Positions 57,431-64,000 of a DNA stretch of 64,000 nucleotides are shown here, one piece after another. The translations under genes were made by a program, and so were the position numbers. Position 1 is the stretch's first letter; each line of letters opens with the position of its first letter. The DNA is from Prosthecobacter algae (lineage in GTDB: Bacteria; Verrucomicrobiota; Verrucomicrobiia; Verrucomicrobiales; Verrucomicrobiaceae): positions 310,001-374,000 of the forward strand of contig NZ_BAABIA010000003.1 of NCBI RefSeq assembly GCF_039542385.1. Reading direction: 5' to 3'. The notes beneath the pieces are model-generated. The model saw nothing but the letters and a program-made list of their open reading frames with translations, made no database searches and was not told where the DNA came from.

Positions 57431-59215
57431 ATGACAGCCCACCCCAGACTCCTGTCGTGGATCGAAGAGATCCGTCACCTTTGCCAGCCCGAAAATGTCC
57501 GCCTCTGCAACGGCTCCCAAGCCGAATACGACGAACTCTGCGCCCTCCTCGTCGCCAACGGCACCTTCAAAAAGCTCAATGAAAAGAAGCGCCCCAACTC
57601 CTACCTCGCCTGGTCAGATCCCAATGACGTCGCCCGCGTGGAGGACCGCACCTTCATCTGCAGCGCCCGCAAGATAGACGCCGGCCCCACCAACAACTGG
57701 ATGCCCCCGGCTGAGATGAAGGCCAAGCTCAAAGGCCTCTTCACCGGCTGCATGAAGGGCCGCACCATGTATGTGGTTCCCTTCTGCATGGGCCCCCTCG
57801 GTTCGCCCTTTTCCGTCATCGGCGTGGAGATCACCGATTCCCCCTACGTCGCCGTCTCCATGCGCATCATGACCCGCATGGGCCAGCCGGTGCTGGATCA
57901 GCTCGGCGACAGCGGCGATTTCGTCCCCTGCCTCCACAGCGTGGGCAAACCCCTCACCGCAGGTGAAGCCGACGTCCCCTGGCCCTGCAGCGACACCAAA
58001 TACATCGTCCACTTCCCGGAAGAACGCAGTATCTGGAGCTATGGCAGCGGCTACGGCGGCAATGCCTTGCTCGGCAAAAAATGCCTCGCCCTCCGCATCG
58101 CCAGCGTCATGGGCCGTGATGAAGGCTGGATGGCCGAGCACATGCTCATCTGCGGCGTGGAATCGCCCGACGGCCGAAAAAACTACGTCGCCGCCGCCTT
58201 CCCCAGCGCCTGCGGCAAGACCAATTTTGCCATGCTAGTCCCTCCCGCCTCGTATCGGGAGCAGGGCTGGAAAGTCACCGTCGTGGGCGATGACATTGCC
58301 TGGCTCCGCCCCGGCCCCGATGGCCGTCTCTGGGCCACAAACCCCGAGGCAGGTTACTTCGGCGTCGCCCCCGGCACCTCCTGGGAATCGAACCCCAACG
58401 CCATGGCCTCCTGCAAAGAAAACACCATCTTCACCAACGTCGCCCTCACCGACGATGGCGATGTCTGGTGGGAAGGCATGACTCCCGAGATCCCCGCCTA
58501 CCTCACCGACTGGCGGGGCGAAACCTGGGAGGCCGACTGTGGCCGACTCGCAGCACACCCCAACAGCCGCTTCACCGCCCCTGCCGCCCAGTGCCCCACC
58601 ATTGATCCCGACTGGGAAAAGCCCGAAGGCGTCCCCATCTCCGCCATCATCTTCGGCGGCCGCCGCGCCACCACCTTCCCCCTCGTCTTCCAGTCATTCA
58701 ACTGGGTCCACGGCGTCTTCCTTGGTGCCAACATGGGCAGCGAAACCACCGCCGCCGCCGCTGGTGCCGTCGGCAAAGTGCGCCGCGATCCCATGGCCAT
58801 GCTCCCCTTCTGCGGCTACAACATGGGCGACTATTTCGGCCACTGGCTACACATGCGCAAAAACATCAACGAACCCCCGCGCATCTTCCATGTGAACTGG
58901 TTCCGCAAAAGCGCCGAAGGCAAATTCCTCTGGCCTGGCTTTGGGGAAAACATGCGCGTCCTAGAGTGGGTCGTCAAACGCTGCCGTGGCGAAGCCCGCG
59001 GCCACGAGACCGAGCTCGGCTGGATGCCCCGCTACTCCGAGGTCAACTGGCAGGGCCTCGACTACAGCCGTGAAAAATGGAACGAGCTCATGCACTTCGA
59101 TCACCGCGAATTCCGCCAGGAACTCCTCAGCACCGAAGAGCTCTACCTCGATCTCTACGACGACATGCCCAAGGAGCTCTACTACCAGCGCGAGCTCCTC
59201 GCCGGGCGCGTGTAG
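57431..59215 (+). CDS. pckG: Phosphoenolpyruvate carboxykinase (GTP)
   Basis: 594 residues. GTP-dependent oxaloacetate to PEP, first step of gluconeogenesis. P-loop FPSACGKTN, metal and substrate site [36 protein letters not shown] and the N-terminal [11 protein letters not shown] are typical. Codons in this gene and its neighbours are strongly C-ending. Paired functionally with PPDK in this window. Confidence 0.97.
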   Translation: MTAHPRLLSWIEEIRHLCQPENVRLCNGSQAEYDELCALLVANGTFKKLNEKKRPNSYLAWSDPNDVARVEDRTFICSARKIDAGPTNNWMPPAEMKAKLKGLFTGCMKGRTMYVVPFCMGPLGSPFSVIGVEITDSPYVAVSMRIMTRMGQPVLDQLGDSGDFVPCLHSVGKPLTAGEADVPWPCSDTKYIVHFPEERSIWSYGSGYGGNALLGKKCLALRIASVMGRDEGWMAEHMLICGVESPDGRKNYVAAAFPSACGKTNFAMLVPPASYREQGWKVTVVGDDIAWLRPGPDGRLWATNPEAGYFGVAPGTSWESNPNAMASCKENTIFTNVALTDDGDVWWEGMTPEIPAYLTDWRGETWEADCGRLAAHPNSRFTAPAAQCPTIDPDWEKPEGVPISAIIFGGRRATTFPLVFQSFNWVHGVFLGANMGSETTAAAAGAVGKVRRDPMAMLPFCGYNMGDYFGHWLHMRKNINEPPRIFHVNWFRKSAEGKFLWPGFGENMRVLEWVVKRCRGEARGHETELGWMPRYSEVNWQGLDYSREKWNELMHFDHREFRQELLSTEELYLDLYDDMPKELYYQRELLAGRV

Positions 59216-59287
59216 CAGAAGAAAGGGCCCAGTTCTCAGTGCTCAGATAAAGACCAGAGCAGTCAGGGCTCAGGCAGAGCTATGGAT

Positions 59288-59415
59288 ACAGGATTAACAA
59301 GATTTCACGATTTACACGATCCAGAAAAGAGCGGGATCAACGACCCATAAAAAGCACAGAATGCCGCAGGGCATAAACCCAAATCTTGTTAATCCTGAAA
59401 TCCTGTTAATCCTGT
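59288..59415. repeat. Intergenic inverted/direct repeat cluster (ACAGGATTAACAAGATTT)
   Basis: ACAGGATTAACAAGATTT at 59288-59305; its reverse complement (17 of 18) at 59381-59397; a second direct copy AAATCCTGTTAATCCTGT at 59398-59415. The ~75 bp between have no gene. This pattern is, from memory, a dispersed intergenic repeat of Verrucomicrobia-like genomes. The 280-bp gap 59216-59495 holds nothing else. Confidence 0.75.
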
Positions 59416-59495
59416 AAAAAATAGGCTGCCCCCTACCCCACTCTCCCGCCCGCCGAATCATTCGCCCCAGAGCACTTCCGACTCCAACACAACCC

Positions 59496-60098
59496 ATGAA
59501 CACCCTCGAAGCCATCACCGCCCGCCGCGCCATCAAGCACTTCGACCCAGACCACCGTCTCACCGAGGCAGAAATCCGTCAGCTCCTTGAGGCCGCCATG
59601 CAGGCCCCCACCGCCTTCAACATTCAGCACTGGCGTTTCGTCACCGTCACCGATCCCGAATTGCGAAAACAGATCCGCACCGTCGCCTGGGATCAGGCCC
59701 AGGTCACCGATGCCTCCCTCCTCATCATCCTCTGCGCCGACAAAGACGCCTGGAAAAAAGACACCGCCCGCTACTGGAAAGGTGCCCCCCAGCCCGTCCA
59801 GGACATCCTCGTTCCCGCCATCGGCGGTTATTATCAGGAGCGCGAGCAAGTCCAGCGCGATGAATGCATGCGCTCCACCGGCCTCGCCGGCATGACCCTC
59901 ATGCTCGCCGCTAAAGCCATGGGCTATGACTCCTGCCCCATGGACGGCTTTGACTTCGACGCCGTCGCCAAGCTCATCAAGCTCCCCGAAGACCACCTCA
60001 TCTCCTTCATGATCGCCATCGGCAAAGGCACCCAGCCCGCCTGGCCCAAACCCGGCCAGCTCAGCTACGACGAAGTCGTGATCCCCAACACCTTTTAA
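59496..60098 (+). CDS. Nitroreductase-family flavoprotein
   Basis: 200 residues. FMN-binding start ITARRAIKHFDPDHRLTE, NIQHWRFVTV, LAGMTLMLAAKAMGYDSCPMDGFD, and end MIAIGKGTQPAWPKPG are the NfsB/YdjA-type pattern. Reduces nitro or quinone compounds with NAD(P)H; natural substrate unknown. Single gene. Confidence 0.93.
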   Translation: MNTLEAITARRAIKHFDPDHRLTEAEIRQLLEAAMQAPTAFNIQHWRFVTVTDPELRKQIRTVAWDQAQVTDASLLIILCADKDAWKKDTARYWKGAPQPVQDILVPAIGGYYQEREQVQRDECMRSTGLAGMTLMLAAKAMGYDSCPMDGFDFDAVAKLIKLPEDHLISFMIAIGKGTQPAWPKPGQLSYDEVVIPNTF

Positions 60099-60111
60099 AG
60101 CCCCCCTTGCC

Positions 60112-60159
60112 CCAGGCAGGCTGCAACTCTTCTGAAAATCAACTTGCAGCCCCGCCTGG
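60112..60159. other. Large hairpin without U tract between nitroreductase and tRNA-Ser
   Basis: CCAGGC, A, GGCTGCAA (60112-60126) pairs with TTGCAGCC, CC, GCCTGG (60144-60159): a 14-bp stem with one bulge and a 17-nt loop. No T run; termination or RNA-processing element. Confidence 0.5.
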
Positions 60160-60206
60160 AAGGCGTCATGATCACTGCCCGCTGCCCTACAAGGCAAACG
60201 GTAAAC

Positions 60207-60296
60207 GGACAGATGCCAGAGTGGTCGATCGGGCTCGCCTGGAAAGCGTGTGAACAGTAAAATGTTCCGAGGGTTCGAATCCCTCTCTGTCCGCCA
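60207..60296 (+). tRNA. tRNA-Ser (anticodon GGA)
   Basis: 90 nt including encoded CCA. Acceptor GGACAGA/TCTGTCC, anticodon loop CTGGAAA, long class II variable arm with GAACA/TGTTC stem, T arm GAGGGTTCGAATCCCTC. Reads UCC/UCU serine codons. Confidence 0.95.
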
Positions 60297-60360
60297 TTCT
60301 TCCCCGCACAGTGGAGGTGAAGAATACCCTCCGAATCTCACGGCTCCATTTTTACACTGT

Positions 60361-60588
60361 ATGTCCATGCCCGTGACTCACAATTACGAAAAGCATGACA
60401 TCGTCCCTTGCAGCCTTTGCAGCGAGACCTTTGTCTGCCTCTGCAATCGTGCGGCTGACTGCCCCTGCGCGCAGGTCAATCTCAGCCGTGACGAGTCCGA
60501 ATGGATCAGTTGGCAGACCGGCGGCGACTGCGTCTGCATTTCCTGCCTGCTGAAGTTAAGGGGTGAAGCGCGGCTGGCTGTTGTTTAG
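60361..60588 (+). CDS. Small cysteine-rich CWC-type protein
   Basis: 75 residues from the ATG at 60361. Cysteines in CSLC, FVCLC, DCPCAQV and DCVCISCLLKL, the arrangement of the cysteine-rich CWC family, small cytoplasmic proteins thought to bind zinc. No signal peptide. Function unknown. Directly after tRNA-Ser. Confidence 0.75.
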   Translation: MSMPVTHNYEKHDIVPCSLCSETFVCLCNRAADCPCAQVNLSRDESEWISWQTGGDCVCISCLLKLRGEARLAVV

Positions 60589-60650
60589 GCGAATCGTTTT
60601 ACACCCGCTTTACAGACGGCGTTCATGGGTGCGGGCAGACTGGGGCTGCC

Positions 60651-61802
60651 ATGAAAACACTTCTACGCCCCCTCCGTCATTCCATCCTCGCCCTCATCGC
60701 CAGCGCCGCTCTCGCCAGCCCCGCAGCCGAACCCGTCTCGGACAATGCCCTCCGTGACAATGAGTCCCTCGTCCAGATCGCCATCCTTCTGGATACCAGC
60801 AACAGCATGGACGGCCTCATCGAGCAGGCCAAAAGCCAGCTCTGGAAAATCGTCAATGAATTCAACGATGCCAAACAGGGCGACAAAATCCCCGTCGTCC
60901 AGGTCGCCCTCTACGAGTACGGCAATGACAACCTCAGCATCGGCACCAACTACATCCGCCAGGTCCTCCCCTTCACCCGGGACCTCGACAAAGTCTCCGA
61001 GCAGCTCTTCAAGCTCACCACCAACGGCGGCAGCGAATTCTGCGGCGCCGTCATCCGCGATGCGCTCGACAAGCTCACCTGGGACAAAAATGGCAAGACC
61101 TACAAGGCCGTCTTCATCGCCGGCAACGAGCCCTTCACCCAGGGTCCCGTCAATTCCCAGGAAGCCTGCAAGGAGGCCATCCAAAAAGGTGTCGTCATCA
61201 ATACCATCCACTGCGGCAAGCAGATCGAAGGCGAAAACGGCGGCTGGCGCACTGGTGCCGCCCTCGCCGAAGGCCGCTTCCTCACCATTGATCAGGACAA
61301 GGCCATCGTTCACATCGAGGCCCCGCAGGACAAAGAAATCACCCGTCTCAGCATTGAGCTGAACAAGACCTACATCATCTATGGCAAAGATGGTGCCCGT
61401 GGCGCGGCTAACATGAGCGCCCAGGACAACAATGCCTCCGCTTACAAAAAGGAAGGGGCCGAAGTCCAGCGCGCCCTCACCAAGGCCAGCTCCAACTACA
61501 GCAACACCGGTTGGGACCTCGTAGATGCCAATAAAAAAGCCGGGCTCAAACTGGAAAAGATCAAGGAAGACGATCTCCCCGCCGAGCTCAAATCCCTCAA
61601 GGCCGACGAACGCCAGGCCTACCTCGACCAGAAAGCTACCGAGCGTGAAAAGATCCAGGCCCAGATCAAAAAGCTGAACGAGGACCGCCAGCAATACGTC
61701 ACCGAAAAAAGCCGCGAGAACGGCAAGGAAGACACCCTCGACAAAGCCATCGTCAAAGCCGTGCGCGAACAGGCGGCGAAGAAGGAGATCAAGTTCAAGT
61801 AA
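60651..61802 (+). CDS. Secreted von Willebrand factor A-domain protein
   Basis: 383 residues, signal peptide ending ALASPA. vWA domain ~40-230 with MIDAS DTSNS (Asp48) in IAILLDTSNSMDG. Residues ~290-383 form a charged coiled-coil-like tail (EREKIQAQIKKLNEDRQQYV). Periplasmic metal-dependent binding protein; partner unknown. Followed 39 bp later by a rhodanese-like gene. Confidence 0.9.
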   Translation: MKTLLRPLRHSILALIASAALASPAAEPVSDNALRDNESLVQIAILLDTSNSMDGLIEQAKSQLWKIVNEFNDAKQGDKIPVVQVALYEYGNDNLSIGTNYIRQVLPFTRDLDKVSEQLFKLTTNGGSEFCGAVIRDALDKLTWDKNGKTYKAVFIAGNEPFTQGPVNSQEACKEAIQKGVVINTIHCGKQIEGENGGWRTGAALAEGRFLTIDQDKAIVHIEAPQDKEITRLSIELNKTYIIYGKDGARGAANMSAQDNNASAYKKEGAEVQRALTKASSNYSNTGWDLVDANKKAGLKLEKIKEDDLPAELKSLKADERQAYLDQKATEREKIQAQIKKLNEDRQQYVTEKSRENGKEDTLDKAIVKAVREQAAKKEIKFK

Positions 61803-61841
61803 CCCCCGGAAGATAAACCATCACCACCTTCCCCACTCACC

Positions 61842-62369
61842 ATGAAAACTCATCTCATCCTCCCCGCCTGCCTGATTGCCTTCACGCTAACCCAGGCCGA
61901 AAACCCGGCGGCGGGTCAGCCAATCCCCAATCGCCTGATCTCTTATGAAGGCTTCGAAAAGAACGTCCAGGAGGTCGAAAAAATCCGCGAGGCCCGCCGC
62001 CTCACCGAAGAAGAATTTCTCCAAAGGATGTCCCAGCCAGGTGTCGTCATTCTTGATGCCCGCAGCGCCTCCAAGTTCCAGCTCCGCCACATCCATGGAG
62101 CCGTGAATCTCAGCCTGCCTGACTTCAATGAAGCCGCCCTGGCTCAGATCATTCCCAGCAAGGACACCCCCGTGCTCATCTACTGCAACAACAACTTCGA
62201 AAACAGCCCGATCTCCTTCGCATCGAAGTCCTTCAGTACCGCCCTGAACCTCCACACCTTTGTCAGCCTTCAGGGTTACGGTTACACCAATGTCTATGAA
62301 CTCGGCCCCTTGCTGGATGTCCACACCACCAGGCTTCCGTTTGCGGGCGAGGAGGTCAAAGAAAAGTAA
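61842..62369 (+). CDS. Exported rhodanese-like protein
   Basis: 175 residues, signal peptide MKTHLILPACLIAFTLTQA. Rhodanese fold: VVILDARSASKFQLRHIHGA and active-site Cys115 in VLIYCNNNF. Moves sulfane sulfur or acts as a redox/phosphatase-like binder. Between the vWA gene and a response regulator, 62 bp before the latter. Confidence 0.9.
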   Translation: MKTHLILPACLIAFTLTQAENPAAGQPIPNRLISYEGFEKNVQEVEKIREARRLTEEEFLQRMSQPGVVILDARSASKFQLRHIHGAVNLSLPDFNEAALAQIIPSKDTPVLIYCNNNFENSPISFASKSFSTALNLHTFVSLQGYGYTNVYELGPLLDVHTTRLPFAGEEVKEK

Positions 62370-62431
62370 ACGACCCCGATTCATTCGATTGAGACGATCC
62401 CGCCTTTCCGTGTAACCTTCCTCCTCATTCC

Positions 62432-63142
62432 ATGCCCACCATCCTTGTCATTGAAGACGACAGCGCCATCCGGCGCGGCGTTACCGATGCCCTGCGCTTC
62501 TCCGGTTACGCCGTGCTCGAGGCCGCCGAAGGCCTCTCCGGCATGGACCAGGCAAAGAAGGCCTCCTTTGACCTCATGCTGCTGGATCTGGTGCTCCCCA
62601 ATCACAATGGATTCGAGATCCTGCGTGCGCTGAAGGAGCACCGCCCCGGCACCCCCGTCATCATCCTTTCCGCCCGCGGGGAGGAGGCAGACCGCGTGAA
62701 AGGCTTGAAGTTAGGCGCCGATGACTACGTCGTAAAACCCTTCAGCGTGCGCGAGCTCCTCGCCCGAGTCGAGGCCGTCTTGCGGCGCTCGCCAGAACGG
62801 CCCAAGCAGGTCCAGCAAATCCCCTTCCCTGCGGGCATCGCCGATCTCGAGCGCCTGGAACTGCGCTACACCGATGGCGGGCGCGAGGAGCTCTCCGACC
62901 GTGAATGCAGCCTCATCGAGTACCTCGCCGCCCACCGTGGGCGTGCCATTTCGCGTGAGGAGCTCCTGCGCCGTGTCTGGCGCATCGAGCCCAAGCACAC
63001 CGAGACGCGTACCATCGACATGCACATCGCCAATCTCCGGGCCAAGCTGCGTGACAACGGCAGCGAGCCCCAGTTCCTCCTCACCGTGCGTGGCAAAGGC
63101 TACATGCTCACCAACGAACCCCTTCCGCCTAACCAAGGATAA
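62432..63142 (+). CDS. OmpR/PhoB-type response regulator
   Basis: 236 residues. Receiver with phospho-Asp near residue 53 in LMLLDLVLPNHNG, Lys in YVVKPF; C-terminal winged helix with LSDRECSLIEYLAAHRGRAI, RTIDMHIANLRAKL and VRGKGYML. The sensor kinase starts 12 bp later. Confidence 0.95.
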   Translation: MPTILVIEDDSAIRRGVTDALRFSGYAVLEAAEGLSGMDQAKKASFDLMLLDLVLPNHNGFEILRALKEHRPGTPVIILSARGEEADRVKGLKLGADDYVVKPFSVRELLARVEAVLRRSPERPKQVQQIPFPAGIADLERLELRYTDGGREELSDRECSLIEYLAAHRGRAISREELLRRVWRIEPKHTETRTIDMHIANLRAKLRDNGSEPQFLLTVRGKGYMLTNEPLPPNQG

Positions 63143-63154
63143 ATCACCCCATCC

Positions 63155-64000
63155 ATGCGCTCCGTCCTCCGCTGGCTTCTGTTCATCCTCTGCCTCCTGG
63201 TTTTCACCGGGGCCATGGGCTGGATCAGCCTGCGCATGCTCAGCATGGAGCAGCAGCGCCGCCACACCGCGAAAGATGCCCAGGTGCAGGAGAAAGTGCG
63301 CCTCGCCCTCTGGCGCATGGATTCCCTCGCCAGCGCCCTCTTGATCCGGGAAAACTCCCGCCCCGCTTATCATTACCAGGCCTTCTATGCCCCGGATGAT
63401 CTCTTTGCCAGCCGCACCCAGAGCATCCCAAAGGGCCAGGCACTCATGCCATCCCCCCTCTTCGGCAGCCTGCCAGATCTCGTCCAGCTACACTTTGAAA
63501 GGATCCCCGGCCAGCCCGCGCTGAGCAGCCCTCAGTCCCCAATGGGCAGCCAGAGAGAACTCGCCACCAGTTGGTACACCCTGAGCCCCCAGACCAGCGT
63601 CGCCGCCCAAAAGCTGGCCGTTCTTGATGCCTTGATCAAAAAGCACCCCGAGATCCAGAAAGCCCCGGCCATTGGGGCTTCCCAGCTCATCGAAATCAGG
63701 CCGCAGGCCGCTTCCGCAGACCCAAAGGAAGGTCAAAAATCCACCGCTGCAAACACCCTACCCGTGGATCTACAAAGCTTTGCCAATGCCACTGAACAAT
63801 CTCAGCGGGCCCTGATTCTGGATAACAACATCTATCTGGAAAAGAAAGAAGTCGCCAAGCCCCAGCTCAAAAAAGCAGCCCCCCCGCCCGCACCTAAAGC
63901 AGCCAAGGCCGATTCCCCCATCACCTCCCCCACGCCTAACAATTCAAGTGCAGGAACGAGTCAGCAATTGGGAGAAGTCGCCCGGCGTTACCAGCAACAG
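63155..64000 (+). CDS. Sensor histidine kinase, N-terminal part (runs off the window)
   Basis: 282 codons visible from the ATG at 63155. N-terminal membrane helix WLLFILCLLVFTGAMGWISL, then ~230 residues of extracytoplasmic sensor domain that ends in an Ala/Pro/Lys-rich stretch (LKKAAPPPAPKAAKADSP). The kinase domain lies beyond the window; the assignment rests on position directly after the response regulator. Confidence 0.75.
   Translation, partial: MRSVLRWLLFILCLLVFTGAMGWISLRMLSMEQQRRHTAKDAQVQEKVRLALWRMDSLASALLIRENSRPAYHYQAFYAPDDLFASRTQSIPKGQALMPSPLFGSLPDLVQLHFERIPGQPALSSPQSPMGSQRELATSWYTLSPQTSVAAQKLAVLDALIKKHPEIQKAPAIGASQLIEIRPQAASADPKEGQKSTAANTLPVDLQSFANATEQSQRALILDNNIYLEKKEVAKPQLKKAAPPPAPKAAKADSPITSPTPNNSSAGTSQQLGEVARRYQQQ

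Overview
The window reads as a chromosomal stretch of a free-living, GC-rich Verrucomicrobiota bacterium, probably close to Prosthecobacter/Verrucomicrobium. The evidence is the gene content: a sulfatase, ThuA-like and Gfo/Idh/MocA proteins, a TCAF-like M60 peptidase, ELW-repeat and SBBP-repeat surface proteins, squalene-cyclase-like toroid proteins, a eukaryotic-type HisA and lysine/alanine-rich histone-like tails. This assignment is inference from content, not a database match. Genes are densely packed on both strands. I see no phage, insertion sequence, integron or CRISPR array. One RNA gene, a tRNA-Ser, is present.

Layout. 1-7.5 kb (mostly minus): N-terminal half of uvrA, a paralogous pair of secreted proteins (one with a C39-like cysteine-peptidase domain), a toroid/YdjY-domain gene pair and a YugP-type zinc peptidase. 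7.6-13.1 kb (plus): a membrane protein, acpP, an M48/Ste24-like protease, a sulfatase and an outer-membrane protein. 13.3-16.4 kb: a two-gene signalling operon of a double-domain KaiC-like ATPase and a hybrid histidine kinase. 16.5-21.1 kb (minus): a 49-residue lipoprotein missed by length cut-offs, nth, a 3D-domain lipoprotein, an SBBP propeller protein, an FAH-family enzyme and eukaryotic-type hisA. 21.2-24 kb: rsfS with a basic tail, and ruvB with a TatD-family hydrolase and a small partner. 24.1-28.3 kb: XRE-cupin regulator, oxidoreductase and M60 peptidase.

28.6-32.7 kb holds the most unusual gene. Pyruvate phosphate dikinase runs in frame, without a stop, into a histone-H1-like (AKK)n segment. 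That segment has its own Shine-Dalgarno sequence and start codon, so one locus may give both a fused and a free basic protein. A pseudopilin gene is divergent from it, and its promoter carries a perfect 12-bp inverted repeat. 32.7-42.6 kb: alr, a TPMT-family methyltransferase, leuB, a 1726-residue surface protein and gatB. 42.7-49.4 kb is a five-gene plus-strand operon (two sialidase-fold proteins, BASS transporter, APH-fold kinase, HpcH aldolase) that looks like a dedicated pathway for an acidic sugar or related substrate. 49.5-57.4 kb: animal-type haem peroxidase, acnA, ThuA-like protein and an ABCG-type half transporter. 57.4-64 kb: GTP-type PEP carboxykinase, an intergenic repeat cluster, a nitroreductase, tRNA-Ser(GGA), a CWC-type small protein, a vWA protein, a rhodanese-like protein, and a response regulator followed by a truncated sensor kinase.

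Across the window, rho-independent terminators with GAAA or UUCG loops are common and separate most transcription units. Shine-Dalgarno sequences are mostly weak, so many start codons were chosen from signal peptides, stop/start overlaps and family length.
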